Origin: Craterostigma plantagineum
Taxonomy: Eukaryota; Streptophyta; Magnoliopsida; Lamiales; Linderniaceae
NCBI GenBank assembly: GCA_027422505.1
Contig: JAPQWV010001574.1
Location: forward strand, 17,436-81,435
Length of the DNA: 64,000 bases
Direction of reading: 5' to 3'
Positions 1 through 12,069 of the stretch are shown here, piece by piece. The position numbers were made by a program, and so were the translations under genes. Under the pieces are notes generated by a model. The model saw nothing but the letters and a program-made list of their open reading frames with translations, did not search any database and was not told where the DNA came from. The number at the start of each line of letters is the position of its first letter. The stretch's first letter is position 1.

Positions 1-137
1 AATATCTGTGTCGTTGTGTGTGCGTTTTTCACAGTTTTCGATCCGATTCACCTCGCGATCGATCGAATCGATCCACGAGGGTTACACACACTGAAAGCAC
101 GTCCAATACGAGTCTAACGGCGGTCCCTCGATCAACA
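1..137 (+). repeat. 3' end (U5) of a truncated LTR
   Basis: The first 137 bases match the end of the right-hand LTR at about 56700-56837. They share the run of GTGTGTGCG, the ACACACACTGAAAGCACGTCC block and the terminal CTCGATCAACA. The LTR enters from outside the window and ends at the canonical CA. The body of that element is not in the window, so this is either a solo-LTR end or the end of an element lying to the left. Confidence 0.7.
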
Positions 138-365
138 CCAACTACTGTCTGAAGTTCCAGGTAATGATAATTATTCGGAGGAGAAAAGGAAGGATTAAAA
201 CACATTAAGAATTGAAATGCTTGGTAAATTGCATCTTTAGCTTGGTTGGTTACTTCTCAAGCTGGGAGAATGTACTCATCATACAATCCCTGAAAGGAAA
301 TAGTGAAATTAACATTCATTTCCATTTTCTAAGAAAACAAAACTATCATAAAGGGAGAATAAGCT
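138..365. other. Non-coding 3' flank of the pyrophosphatase pseudogene
   Basis: No conserved coding segment is visible. A 60-codon plus-strand frame here has no recognisable motif. The stretch lies between the LTR end and the last exon of the minus-strand pyrophosphatase pseudogene, so it would be its 3' untranslated side. Confidence 0.4.
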
Positions 366-1301
366 TTACATGGAGTACTGAATGGCCTCTATAGCAGTAC
401 CAGAAGGCAAGAACTCATCAACAGCAACCTCGTTGTTCTCATTCTTCTTGTCTGAAAATCAACACCAAAGAACTTTCTTTATTCTCCAATCAAATTCAGA
501 AAACTAACAAAGAGAAAGGGATCTTATTTTTATTTTTTAAAATAATATTAAAAAGGTTACAGTCTTCAAAGAACGGCGAATTTCTGTAAGGCGATGAGGT
601 GCGAGCTGGCTTATATCAGTCAAATGACGATACTCGGGATCATCAGCGCGCACTGCAATGATCTTGTCATCCCTTTCACCTATAATGATTCAGACAAAAA
701 CCAATGAAATGATTGCATATATGCATTTAATCTTATATGCAAGTTAAATAAGACCATTATCAGTAACTGAAATACGTGGAATCAATTACCTGGTCGATCA
801 ATAGGCATAGCCCGATGGCCCTCGCCCGAAGAATACAGCCCGGAAGAACGGGCTCCTGCAAGAATAATTCGATATATCAAACCCATAATAAAGATTCAAT
901 CTTTATTTACTTTCCATAACAAATCGGTATTTTCATTTCAGTTTCCCTGCATGATGACCAGCACGTCCATTGGATCGTTATCTCGCATAGAGTTCTTGGT
1001 ATGAAGCCATAGTCGTGAGGATAAACCACCGAAGAGTATAGCACACGGTCGAGGGTCGACCTGAGGAAATAAAAATTCATCTTTTAATTATTGCCATCGT
1101 CGAAAAGAGAAACAATGTAAGATTTGATAGCATAGGCTTTTCAATCGTCGTACTTCGATGAGGCCCGTTTTCCTGTCTAGTTCATACTTCACTTTACTGC
1201 CTTTCGGTGTCTCAATCACCTGGGAAAAAATCAGACAACCTTTTGGGGCCCTTTTTTTGTCGAAAATGATGCTGTAATAACAATATAGGAGAAGTGATAA
1301 C

Positions 1302-1786
1302 TGTTGCGTGTGACCTTTGTCACCGTCCAAGCACAAGCCAACATGTGGTCCATTCTTACGTGGGTTGAATATTCAAAAAGGACAACCACATGTGAATGAG
1401 AAAAATAGAAAAAGGCTTACAGCTGAGGTTTTTTATTCAAAGGCGTGCGGATGCTTTCACATGCAGGTTTTGAGGCAAATATTGCCTATAAATAGAGGTG
1501 CTCAGCGAAGAGAAATAAACACAACCACATCAGATCTTCTCGTCTCTGATCATTTTCTATAGCCTAATCCATATATTGTTTGTAGCTATTTTGTATCACG
1601 TCAGTGTACGTGTTTGTAATCTCTCCACATAATAAAGAAGTTCTACCCTCCGGCTCGTGGACGTAGGTCATTCTGACTGAACCACGTAAATCTCGTGTCA
1701 CTGTCCAAATTTATTTTTCGTCTTTATCATTTATTATCGTCATTTTTCGGGCAAATAATTATAGAGGATTTTCGCATATCCTAACA
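1302..1786 (+). repeat. 5' LTR of Copia A
   Basis: It runs from TGTTGCG to CTAACA. A TATA-like CCTATAAATAGAGG lies near 1482, and AATAAAG near 1631 could serve polyadenylation. The CCGTGGACGTAGG and GAACCACGTAAATC words near the 3' end are common in this type of plant Copia LTR. Confidence 0.9.
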
Positions 1787-1789
1787 AAA

Positions 1790-1801
1790 TGGTATCAGAG
1801 C
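1790..1801 (+). promoter_or_regulatory. Primer-binding site of Copia A
   Basis: TGGTATCAGAGC begins three bases after the LTR end. It is the standard site complementary to the 3' end of initiator-Met tRNA used by plant Copia elements. Confidence 0.9.
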
Positions 1802-1905
1802 CAATCCCGATTTATTTTTTAGCCACCATGACGATAACAAAAATGTCAATTGAAAAGTTTCGACAGAAATGTCAACTTTGCAATGTGGAGTCTCAAGATG
1901 GAGGC

Positions 1906-2563
1906 CATACTCATTCAAGACGGTTGCGAGGTGGCGCTTGAAGGCGCAAAGAAGAAACCAACCGAAATAAGGACGATCAATTTAATGAATTGGACAAGAA
2001 AGTCAGATCGGCTATTATATTAAATCTCTCTTACGAGGTTTTACAAGAAGTTGCCACGGAGACGACGGCCATGGGTATGTGGGATGCGTTAAAAGCGATC
2101 TACATGAAGAAGACTAAGGAGAATCGGCTTTATTTAAAGAAGAAGCTATACTATGAAAATGACGGAAGGTACTTCTATTCTCTCGCATCTCGATAAATTT
2201 GATTCTATCATTATTGATTTGGCGAACGTAGAAGTAAAAGTGACGGACGAAGATCAGGCCATAATATTTTTGTGTTCCCTTCCCTCGTCTTTAAAGCATT
2301 TTCGTGACACTATAATATATGAGAAAGATACGATATCATATTCTAGTGTCAAATCCGCTTTACAATCGAAAGAACAGATAGACAGGGATATTACGGGAGA
2401 AACGAGTGGTAGCCAGGCAGAAGGCCTGTTTACACGGGGAAGACCAGAGCGTAGAGATGCTGAAAGTAGCAGATCCAAAGAAAGTCGAAATCCAGGTACA
2501 GAAATAAAGTCTGTAATTTTGCAAGAAAAAAGGGACACATTAAAGCTGATTGTTTTAAATTAA
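1906..2563 (+). pseudogene. Copia A gag
   Basis: A Gag-like (UBN2-type) segment is split over two frames. The first, near 1990-2196, reads LSYEVLQEVATETTAMGMWDAL; the second, from 2153, reads SHLDKFDSIIIDLANVEVKV and FLCSLPSSLKHFRDTI. The frame change near 2155-2170 breaks the protein. The usual zinc knuckle is not clear after residue Gly-Ser-Gln-Ala, so the nucleocapsid part appears degraded. Confidence 0.8.
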
Positions 2564-2639
2564 AAAAATAGGAGAAAAATCATCAGCAATTTAATAAACC
2601 CGCCGAAGCTAGTTTTAGCTGCTGATGAGAGCGATGGAA

Positions 2640-5600
2640 CTATTTTTGTAGCAACTGCAAATATTGTTAGGTCTTATAATGAGTGGATCTTAGATTCGGG
2701 TTGTTCTTACCACATAAGTCGGAGTCGGGACTGTTTTTCCACATATGAAAATTTTTGATGGTGGATATGTCTTAATGGGAAATGATGCTCCGTGTAAAGT
2801 TGTTGGTAAAGGCACTGTTAGGATCAAGATGTTCGACGGAATCATCCGAACGCCTCACAGAAGTCAGACATGTTCCAGATATGAAGAGAAATCTTATCTC
2901 TTTAGGCACACTTGAATCTCAAGGGTGCATGTTCTCAGGTGAAGGTGGAGTTTTAAAGATTGCCAGAGGTGCCCTTGTCGTGATGAAAGCTTGCAGGTCT
3001 GGAAATTTATATATTTTGCAGGGAACTACTTACAGGTTCCGCTGCAGTTTTCGACATCCCCGGAGATTGATACCACGAAATTATGGATATGCTACTTGGA
3101 CACATGGGAGAAAAAGGCTTAACAATTTTAAGCAAGCGGGGCATACTTTGCGGTCAAAGTACTGGTAAGATGGACTTTTGCGAACACTGTATTTTTGGGA
3201 AGCAGAAACGAGTCAGCTTCAATTCGCCAGCTGTCCACAGAACGAAAGGTACTTTGGACTATATTCATTCTGATGTATGGGGTCCTTCTCGTGTTCCGTC
3301 CAAGGTGGTGCAAGATACATGTTGACTTCCATTGATGATTTTTCAAGGAAAGTCTGGGTCTATTTTCTTAAACAAAAAGTGATGTTTTCCTAACATTTAA
3401 ACAATGGAAAGCTTTGATTGAAAAGCAGACAGGAAAACAGATCAAGCGGTTTGCGGACAGATAGTGGCTTAGAATTTTGCGGAAGCGAGTTCAATGAGTT
3501 CTGCATAAATGAAGAATTGCTCGACATCACACTGTTCGAATGACGCCTCAACAAAATGGTGTTGCCGAGCGCATGAACCGAACGCTTTTAGAAAGAGCTC
3601 GATGTATGATCTCCAACGCTGGGTTGACAAATGATTTTTGGGCTGAAGCTATCGCCGCAGCATGTTATATTGTCAACCGTTCACCGTGTTCACCGATCAA
3701 TTTCAAGACTCCTGAGGAGTTTGTCAGGTACTCCTGCTGATTACTCAAACTTAAGAATATTTGGGTGCCCAGCTTATATGCACGTAAACGAGGGAAAGTT
3801 TAGCCTAGAGCTAAAAAGTGTATTTTTCTCGGTTACGCTTCAGGGGTGAAAGGATATAGACTATATAATCCTGATCCCAAGTCACCCAAATTTATAATTA
3901 GCAGAGATGTTACATTTGACGAGTCTTCTATGTTACATCCTTTAAAAGAGTCTACTAATTCTTCTGATCAAGAAAAGAAGGATAGTGTACACAGCGAGGT
4001 GGAGCTCGAGATCAACAAAGATCCTTCAAATTGATCCTGCAACGATTTCAACAGATCAAGAGGATGGGCCAGATGCTGATTCAGATCATGTTGCAGATGA
4101 AAGCACGAGCATGAATATTCTATAGCCAGAGATAGGGAGAGACGGGAGATTTGACTACCACAGCGGTACGTAAATTTAGTTTCGTACGCTTTATCAGTGG
4201 CGCAAGAAACAGTAGAGGCGACGAACCTTCTACCTATTCGGAGGCAATAAGCGATGATAATTCTGATAAGTGGCTGGTAGCAATGAATGAAGAAATGGAG
4301 TCTCTGCACAAGAACGGTACGTGGATTCTTGTGTCGCCGCCGAAGAAAAAGAAAATAGTCGATGTAAGTGGGTCTTCAAGAAGAAAGAAGGTTTATCTGG
4401 TACGGACGATGCAAGGTATAAGGCACGATTAGTCGCGAAAGGCTATAGTCAGGCTACAAGGTGTTGATTTTAATGATGTATTTCACATGTCGTTAGACAT
4501 AGCTCTATTCGTGTATTACCTGCATTCGTTGCCATGTATAATTTGGAGTTAGAACAGCTTGACGTCAAGACGGCGTTCTTACATGGTGATTTAGATGAAC
4601 AGATTTATATGAAGCACCTGAAGGCTTCATAGTTGAAGGCAAGGAAGACCAAGTTTGTCTACTGAAGAAATCCTTATACGGATTAAAGCAGTCTCCAAGA
4701 CAGTGCTATAAAGTTTTGATTCTTTCATGTTGGGTCTGGTTTCTCCAGGAGCAAGTATGATAGTTTGTGTTTACTTCCGGAAGTTAATGACAGTTCGTTC
4801 ATTTATATCTGTTGTTATATGTTGATGACATGCTCATTGCGGCTAAGAATCTTGCAGAAATTCACCGGTTGAAGGCCTTATTGAATGGTGAATTTGAAAT
4901 GAAGGATTTAGGAGCAGCTAAGAAGATTCTTGGTATGGAGATTAGACGTGATAGAGAGCTGGTAAGTTACACCTGACCCAGGAAAGTTACCTCATAAAGG
5001 TTTTGGAGCGATTTGGCATGAGCGATGCCAAACCAGTCAGCACTCCTCTTGCTAGCCATTTAGGCGAAGCGCTGCTCAGTCTCAGTCACCATCATCAGAT
5101 GAGGAAGAAGCGTATATGGCACGAGTTCCCTACTCGAGTGCAGTCGGCAGTATTATGTATGCCAATGGTATGTACACGTCCTGATATTTCACAGGCTGTT
5201 AGTGTTGTTAGCAGGTATATGGCTAATCCAGGGAAAGAAACTGGCAAGCAGTGAAGTGGATTCTCAGATACTTGAAGGGTACTCTAAGCTTTTATTTGGA
5301 GTTTGGCAGAAACAGTGATACTCTCGTTGGCTTCGTTGATTCAGATAGGACGCAGGTGATCTCGATAAACGACGATCTCTTACTGGTTATGTATTTTGTA
5401 TTGGAGGTTGTGCAGTTAGCTGGAAAGCTACTCTACATCATGTAGTGGCGTTATCTACTACTGAAGCAGAATACATGGCGATTACTGACGCGATCAAAGA
5501 AGCATTGTGGTTGAAAGGGTTTATTCAGCGAATTAACTCAGAATCAGGGAGTTATTACTATTTTCTGTGATAGTCAAAGTGCGATTCATTTGACCAAGGA

Positions 5601-5796
5601 TCAGATGTATCACGAAAGGACTAAGCATATTGATGTTAAGTATCATTTTATTCGTGAGATCATTGCAGATAAGAAGGTGTTTATCAAGAAGATCAACACG
5701 AAGGATAATTCTGCGGATTTGTTTACGAAGCTCTTCCAGTTTCCAAGTTTCAAGCATTGCTTGGACTTGATTGGTGTTTCAGAAATGGTGAAGTAG
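2640..5796 (+). pseudogene. Copia A pol (protease, integrase, RT, RNase H)
   Basis: A protease core WILDSGCSYHIS occurs near 2683-2725. A GAG-pre-integrase and integrase zinc region (HMGEKGLTILSK, CEHCIFGKQKRVSF) lies at 3083-3325. The integrase core end (TPQQNGVAERMNRTLLERAR) is at 3541-3600. RT pieces (LDVKTAFLHGDL, LLYVDDMLIAAK) lie between 4550 and 4850. RNase H and C-terminal signatures (TEAEYMA, HERTKHIDVKYHFIRE) lie at 5460-5796. Order and motifs match the Tnt1-like Copia group. At least six frame changes and several stops make it non-functional. Confidence 0.88.
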
Positions 5797-5881
5797 CCCT
5801 CAGGGGCTAAGGTCGGAGGCAGATAAAGGTGTTACTAATTAGGTGGAGTTATTTACGGTAGCAAAGGTCAATGTGGAGATT

Positions 5882-6369
5882 TGTTGCGTGTGACCTTTGT
5901 CACCATCCAAGCACAAGCCAACAAATGTGGTCAATTCTTACGTGGGTTGAATATTCAAAAAGGACAACCACATGTGAATGAGAAGAAATAGAAAAAAGCT
6001 TACAGCTGAGGTTTTTTTATTCAAAATCGTGCAAATGCTTTCACATGCACGTTTTGAGGCAAATAATGCCTATAAATAGAGGTGCTCAGCGAAGAGAAAT
6101 AACACAACCACATCAGATCTTCTCGTCTCTGATCATTTTCTATAGCCTACTCCATATATTGTTGTAGCTATTTTGTATCACGTCAATGTACGTGTTTGTA
6201 ATCTCTCCACATAATAAAGAAGTTCTACCCTCCGGCCCGTGGACGTAGGTCATTCTGACCGAACCACGTAAATCTCGTGTCACTGTCCAAATTTATTTTT
6301 CGTCTTTTATTATTTATTATCGTCATTTTTCGGGCAAATAATTATCGAGGATTTCCGCATATCCTAACA
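5882..6369 (+). repeat. 3' LTR of Copia A
   Basis: A near copy of the 5' LTR (488 versus 485 bp), with scattered substitutions and small indels. The differences suggest the insertion is not recent. Confidence 0.9.
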
Positions 6370-6625
6370 TAGGAGAAGTGATAACGATATTCGTACGACG
6401 TTGATGATCGTTGGTGCCCCAGATCCCGCATTATTTTCATCAGAAATTAGCAGAGTATTCAAAAAGAAGATGAAAGATCATAGATTACAGAAAGTTTTGA
6501 TCTACTTTATTGGTATACCTATCTCATCATGCCATGGATGAGCAGCAACAGTCTCCTCGAAAGAGACGAGAGAATCCTCTCATTCAGCTTAGGCGCACGG
6601 AGTTGTCGTGAATGCTCTTCGCTCA

Positions 6626-6803
6626 TTGTCGATTTCTGATTACAAATAGCAAACCATTTGAACATGAGACTAAGGTTGGTTTTTTTGTGTAAGATAAAGA
6701 TTTCGTTCTATCAAAGCATCTTCATCGCATATGCATAGATATCATTGATATCTTAATACACAATCCTAAGAATTCAGAAATGATATAGGGAAGGGAATAA
6801 TAT
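6626..6803. other. 5' flank of the pyrophosphatase pseudogene
   Basis: AT-rich sequence upstream of the minus-strand start codon at 6625. It would hold the promoter and 5' UTR of the old gene, but no convincing TATA box or other element stands out. Confidence 0.3.
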
Positions 6804-7509
6804 GGGAGAAAACCACTTTTGGTCCCCGATGTTTACCCTATGGGCACTTTTAGTCCCCGATGTTTTCACTTACTTGCCACATTTAGTTCCTCATGTTTCT
6901 TAATTTGACCAAATTGGTCCATCTGTAAAATCAACGCTAATTTAGACGAAATTGTGACGGAAATTTCGTCGCAAAAATTAGCGACAAATTTGCGACGGAT
7001 TTTTCCGTCGCTAAGGAAAATTTAAAAAAAATGAGGAAAAATTCAAAAAGAAAGGAAAAAAATTCAACAATAGAGTGCAAATTTATTTTTTACTTTTCAT
7101 TTTAATTTTAATTGAATTTAGTTTAGTTGTATTTAATTTAATTCTCATTAAAAAACTAAATTCCTTAATTTTAGTTATTAAAATAAATTTTAGTTTATTA
7201 TTTTATTTTCATTATTATTTATTTTTTAATTTAATATTATTTCATTTTTTCCTTTTTTTGGAATTTTTCCTCATTTTTTTTGTTTAATATATCATTTTTT
7301 AAATATTTCCTTAGCGATGGAAAATCCGTCGCAAACTCTGTCGCTAATTTTTTGCGACGGAATTTCGGTCGCAAATCCATCTAAATTTGCGTCGATTTAA
7401 CAGATAGACCAATTTGGTTCAAATTAAGAAACATGAGGGACTAAGTGAAAACATCGGGATCAAAAGTGCCTATAGGGTAAAAATCGGGGACCAAAAATGG
7501 CTTTCTCCG
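6804..7509. mobile_element. Mutator-like MITE with about 230-bp terminal inverted repeats
   Basis: The left end (GGGAGAAAACCACTTTTGG...) and the reverse complement of the right end (CGGAGAAAGCCATTTTTGG...) align over roughly 230 bases. The shared part includes blocks with GCGACGGATTTTCC and CGTCGCTAA. The middle (about 7030-7300) is AT-rich filler without a coding frame of interest. Long TIRs and the lack of transposase fit a non-autonomous Mutator-like element. The flanks are AT-rich (AATAT on both sides), so the TSD length cannot be fixed. Confidence 0.75.
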
Positions 7510-8236
7510 AATATATATCCATGAGATACACAAAAAAGCATGAGAGAACACACACACACCACACCTTTCAGATTTATTGGGGCAGATCTTATCGACAGCG
7601 AATGTCCAAAGAATAAAAAAAAGAACATGACGATCAAGTGATCAACAGCATAAGCATCATAACTAATCGAAGAACAAGACACAAATCAAGAACGCCGATA
7701 AAGGATTGGTTTGAAATTTGATGATGGGAAATGCTATGGAATTAAATTGCCAACCTTAAACAAAATATTCTTCTGAAGGTCAATGGTAGAGTGAACTTTT
7801 TATAGAGTGGGGACGGCGAAAACGATCGGTTCAATCGGTCAGCCACTCAAAACCTTACGTGGGATTTGGGAAGCGAAGAGCGTCAATAGTTCTTTCTACA
7901 CTAATTAAAGAATTATTCCTTCTTTTGAAAACTAATTAGTTCCATCGTTTAAATGTTCTCTTTTTGGTCAACGATTTAGGACATAAGAATATCATCGAAA
8001 GTACCTTTCTTATTCAAATATTGTAAATATGAAAACCGAGGAACTTCGATAGAAAGCTAAGAAAGAATAAGGACAGTCCTCCATATGAGCCTGTAATATT
8101 CAACACTTGCAAGAGAACTACAATCAACGCTCAAACTCTCAATATGTCTTCTTATGAGTTGCTAATTTACAAATCAACTGCATTTTCATTGCACCAAAGT
8201 AGAACAAATACAAAACACAGAGCCAAGTAAAAGAAC
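7510..8236. other. Unassigned sequence between the MITE and the L11 remnant
   Basis: I see no gene here. A short CA/AC microsatellite occurs near 7548-7562, and the rest is mixed AT-rich sequence. It may be 3' flank of the minus-strand L11 pseudogene. Confidence 0.3.
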
Positions 8237-8628
8237 CTAAACGAGCTCCTTCTTCGTTTCAAGAACGGGTGGTCGACATGGATTTCCCATATTTGCAGCC
8301 GTGCCAGCAATGATTCTCATGGCAGATTCGAGGGTCGAGCAGTCAAATCGGGCAGCTTTTCTTGGGCTATCGTTTTGAGCTGATCGATGGTTACCTTACC
8401 CACCTTTACTTGCTTCGGTCTTTAGAACCCTTCTCCACCCTAACAGAAAGAAAAAAAAGAAAGGAAACAAGTACTTGAACTGGGAGTTCATTGGTAGAGA
8501 TCCACATATTTTGCAAACGAAAGATGAAATCAATTCAGTAACATAATCAAGAATAGAATGCCAACACTCAAACTAACCATTTGAAATTCTCTCATTTCAT
8601 ACTAAATGGGTCTATCGATCCACAGAAT

Positions 8629-9105
8629 TGTTGTTTATATGTTGTAGAGGGTCGAGCGTTTGACGTGTGAGAGGAGGAAGAGATTGGACGAAGAGAGTAA
8701 TATGAACAATATTTGTGTGTGTTTTTGTACTGATTTCTAAATAAAGGATATGAGGACGATACTCTCTATTTGTCTCGTACAGACAATAGTTTTACACCAC
8801 AATATAGCTCATGCAAGAGAGAACGACAGAGACTTAGCAAACTATTATTTTGCTCACTGACTCAAATCACAGCACGTACAATGCTATTTATAATACTACT
8901 ACATGACAAATGAAGATGGAAAGTCAAAGAAATTAGTTCCTCCATCAGATATTGGCAGATTTTTTCAATCATGCGCATGTAATTTTTTGTTTTCTTCCTT
9001 GAGGTTTTCTTCGTTGTTTTATTCGTCAAGGATTTTATATGCGGGCTTCCAGATGATTTTATTTTATTTTTTTTATTTTTCTTTTACTTTTGAGCTTATT
9101 CAACA
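8629..9105 (-). repeat. 3' LTR of Copia B
   Basis: Nearly identical to 13095-13570, with several small indels. On the minus strand it runs from TGTTGAATAAG to the CAACA end. TATTATAAATAGC on the minus strand near 8885-8900 is a good TATA candidate. Confidence 0.9.
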
Positions 9106-9157
9106 AATTCCTCCCCTAAGCTCAAAGCCTTCCGGTCTTTCATCCCTGGCATTTGTT

Positions 9158-10500
9158 TCAGATTCTCGATGTATTTGTTGGTAACGGCTTCGTGAAAATA
9201 TCCGCAACTTGATCCGAACTCGCGACGTGTACCATCTTTACTGTTCCATTTTTTACGTGTTCCCGAAAAAATGAAATTCTTGCATCAATATGCTTGCTTC
9301 TTTCGTGATGAACTGGATTTTTCGCCAACTCGATCGCTGACTTATTATCTACTCGAATTTCGGTTGGGCTCATCTTGTCTAAGATTCAATCGAGCAATAA
9401 GTTTCTCAGCCAGATAGCATGACAGACGCACCACGATGCTGCCCATATTCTGCTTCGCAGGTTGATAGAGTCACGATCGGTTGCTTTTTCGATAACCAAG
9501 TGAATGCCGTATTCCGAGATAAAATAACGTAGCCGCCGTGCTTCTTCGATCATCGATCTCTCCGCACCAGTCGCTGTCAGAATATCCGACTAATTTGCAG
9601 TCGCCGCCTTTGGATAAAATAGTCCCGAGCGATTGTGTTCCTCGAACGTATCGTAGAATTCTTTTAATCGCTTTTTAGATGTGACTGCCTCGGATTCTCC
9701 ATATAACGGCTACGACCCCGACGCTATAAGCGATGTCGGGTCTCGTGCAGGTCAAGTATCGCAGACTGCCCACGAGACTTCGATAATCGGTTCGCATTCA
9801 CTCCTTGTCCTCCCTCAAACTTGACAGTTTTTATTCCAAGTTCCATTGTGTCCGCTACCGGGTTGCTTTCCTCCATTTTAATTTTTCTTCAATATAGCCT
9901 TCGCATACGCTTCTTGCGACACAAAATTCCGGTGCTTCTTTGCTCGACTTCGAGACCGAGAAAATATTTCATCAGTCCCAAGTCCGTCATCTCAAATTCC
10001 TTCGTCATCGCCTTCTTGAAATCGTTGACTATTTTCTCACTGCTTCCCATGAAAATAAGATCATCGACATAGAGTGAGACGATGATCATTTCATTTCCTT
10101 CTCGTTTGACGTAGAGAGCGTGCTCGAAAGGACATTGCTCGAACTTGTTCTTTTTGAAATATCCATCGATCCTGGTGTTCATGCCTCGTGGCGCTTGCTT
10201 TAGCCCATAAAGCGCCTTTTTTAATATCAACACCTTACCTTCTTTTCCTGGTTTTGTATATCCCGGGGGCTGCTCCACGTAGACTTCTTCCTCGAGTTCA
10301 CCATTCAGAAAGCAGACTTCACGTCCATTTGATAGATCGGCCAGCTGAGTTGTGCAGCTTGAGCAAGAAGCAAACGAATTGTCTCCATTCCTTGCCACCG
10401 GAGCAAAGACTTCGTCGTAATCTATTCCCGCTTGCTGTCGATAGCCCTTCGCCACCAGTCCTCGCCTTGTAACGCTCAATTTTTTCCTTGAGCATTTATC
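9158..10500 (-). pseudogene. Copia B reverse transcriptase and RNase H
   Basis: The minus-strand RT segment (10479-9889) contains EEVYVEQPPGY, KALYGLKQAPR, SLYVDDLIFMG and MTDLGLMKYFLGLEV, the classical Copia RT motifs with the YVDD active site. The C-terminal RNase H end (9373-9158) shows VDNKSAIELAKNPVHHERSKHID and DIFTKPLP. Sequence between them (about 9400-9880) still resembles the RNase H domain but is shifted through several frames. Confidence 0.88.
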
Positions 10501-11187
10501 TTCTTCTTATAAACCCATTTGACTCCGATGGGTTTTATGCCCGTTTGGCAACTCCACGAGTTTCCATGTGTCGTTCTTTTCGATCGCTTTTATTTCCTCG
10601 TCCATCGCCATTTTCCATCTCTTGTCTCTTATGGCTTCTTCGAAACTAATTTGTTCCGAGTCGGCCAATAAGCAGACTAGGTGAACCTGTTCGGTTGATC
10701 GGTATAGTCCTGCATGCTTCGCATTTTCGGCTGTCTTGGGTTCGTCCTCCTCGTCATTTTCTTGAGACGAAATCGGAACAGGTATGGTGCAACGATCAGT
10801 GGTTCTTCAGGCGTTGTGTTTTCTTCAACATTCCACCCCACGAGCTTTCTTCCGTCTATCGAACGTCCCGACTTACCATCACCTTCTTATTTTCGGGATC
10901 AAACAGCCGGTACGCCTTCGTCTTTTCATCGTACCCAATGAACACGAGCTTTTTACTTTTGTCGTCAAGCTTGGTTCTTTTCTGGTCGGGCACATGCGCA
11001 TACGCCACGCTTCCAATATTTTGAAGTGCGCCACCGTCGGTTTTTCGGCCGGTCCATGCTTCCTGTGGTGTTTGATTCCCGAGGTTGTGATGTGGACACC
11101 GGTTCTGAATATATACCGCGCATTTTACCGCCTCGGCCCAGAACTCCTTTTGGCATTCCCTTGCTTTTCAGCATTGACCGAACCATG

Positions 11188-11876
11188 TCAAGTATGGTTC
11201 TGTTTTTTTCTTTCGGCCACACTATTTTGTTGTGGAGAATATGGCGCGGTGAGGAACCTTCTGACGCCTTGTTCCTCGCAAAACGTCACAAAAGCACCCG
11301 ATGTATATTCTCCACCTCGGTCGGACCGAAGCGCCTTGATGTTTGAACTCGTCGCCTTCTCGATTATTTTCTTGAATTTTTTAAATATCTCGAGCGCTTC
11401 TGATTTTTCCTTCAAAAAATACACCCACGTCTTTCTTGAGTAGTCATCGATGAAAGTGATGAAATATCTCCTTCCACCAAATGATTCTGGTGTGATCGGC
11501 CCGCATATGTCTATATGTATGAGCTCGAGCGGTTTGCACGCTCGATATTCTGCGTGCTTCTGGAACGACGTCCTCGAATGTTTCCCGATTACGCAGCTTT
11601 CGCAAAGTTTCTTTTCACCCTCCAGCGCATTCCGTGCACCATGCCTCGTTTGGAGAGCTCCTTTAGGCCACCATAGTGCAAATGACCAAAACGCATATGC
11701 CACAAGTGGTATTTGTCCTCTACGTCAACTTGCAAGCATCGCTCTTGAATCGCCTTCAGTTTGAGCTTGAACATTCTATTCCTTTCCATCTCGACCCGCG
11801 CGATCATTTTTCCGTCTTTGTTCTTAGTTGCAACGAGCGGTCCCTCATGAAACACCGAACATCCCTTTTCAAGCAA
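11188..11876 (-). pseudogene. Copia B GAG-pre-integrase and integrase
   Basis: The minus strand shows YHLWHMRFGHLHYGGLKELS (pre-integrase His residues), then CESCVIGKHSR (zinc pair), then the catalytic core with HIDICGP, FITFIDDYSRKTWVY, RSDRGGEYTS and YSPQQNSVAER. The D-D-E residues are still present. The integrase frame stops near 11188; beyond it the sequence to 10500 is the degraded C-terminal domain and linker. Confidence 0.88.
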
Positions 11877-12069
11877 CTACTGCCCCATACTTAAGATGTT
11901 CGTCTTTAAGTCGGGTACGAAGTAGACGCCCTCGACCGATCCTTGTCTGCCGTCGTTTTGAGAGAAGCATATTTTCCCTCGGCCTTTGACTTCAATTTTC
12001 GATGCGTCTCCAAAAGACACGTGGCCGTCATCGATCTTCTTCAGATCAGTGAAAGATGTTTATGCCCGC

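Larger units (their letters stand above)
1302..6369 (+). mobile_element. Copia LTR retrotransposon A (degenerate)
   Basis: The element has LTRs of 485 bp (1302-1786) and 488 bp (5882-6369), both starting TGTTGCG and ending CTAACA. An initiator-Met-type primer site follows the left LTR and a purine-rich tract (AATGTGGAGATT) precedes the right one. The interior reads gag, protease, integrase, reverse transcriptase, RNase H, which is Copia order. It lies in an intron of the pyrophosphatase pseudogene. The flanking direct repeat is 16 bp (1286-1301 and 6370-6385), not the usual 5 bp. LTR differences and many frameshifts show that it is old and inactive. Confidence 0.93.
366..6625 (-). pseudogene. 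Soluble inorganic pyrophosphatase, broken, with a Copia element in an intron
   Basis: Exons in minus order are: N-terminal exon 6519-6625 (MSEE start, then KLNERILSSLSRR and HPWHDE); about 6397-6427 (GAPTIINV); 1154-1219 (PKGSKVKYELDRKTGLIE); 947-1060 (Tyr-Pro-His-Asp-Tyr-Gly-Phe and the Asp-rich segment); 790-855 (EPVLPGC, LIDQ); 561-679 ([29 protein letters not shown]); 366-451 (KKNENNEVAVDEFLP, IQYSM, stop). These are hallmarks of the plant family I soluble pyrophosphatase, which hydrolyses PPi in the cytosol. The copy is damaged. There are one-base frameshifts before VAAHPWHD and before the catalytic Asp segment, the donor after 947 is GG instead of GT, and the stop comes right after QYSM, short of the usual C-terminus. 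Identity as PPase is very likely; function is unlikely. Confidence 0.88.

Noticed and set aside
7075..7287. 70-codon hydrophobic frame
   Set aside because: Low-complexity AT filler between the TIRs of the MITE; not a membrane protein gene.
10784..11443. 219-codon plus-strand frame
   Set aside because: Antisense shadow of the Copia B integrase on the minus strand.
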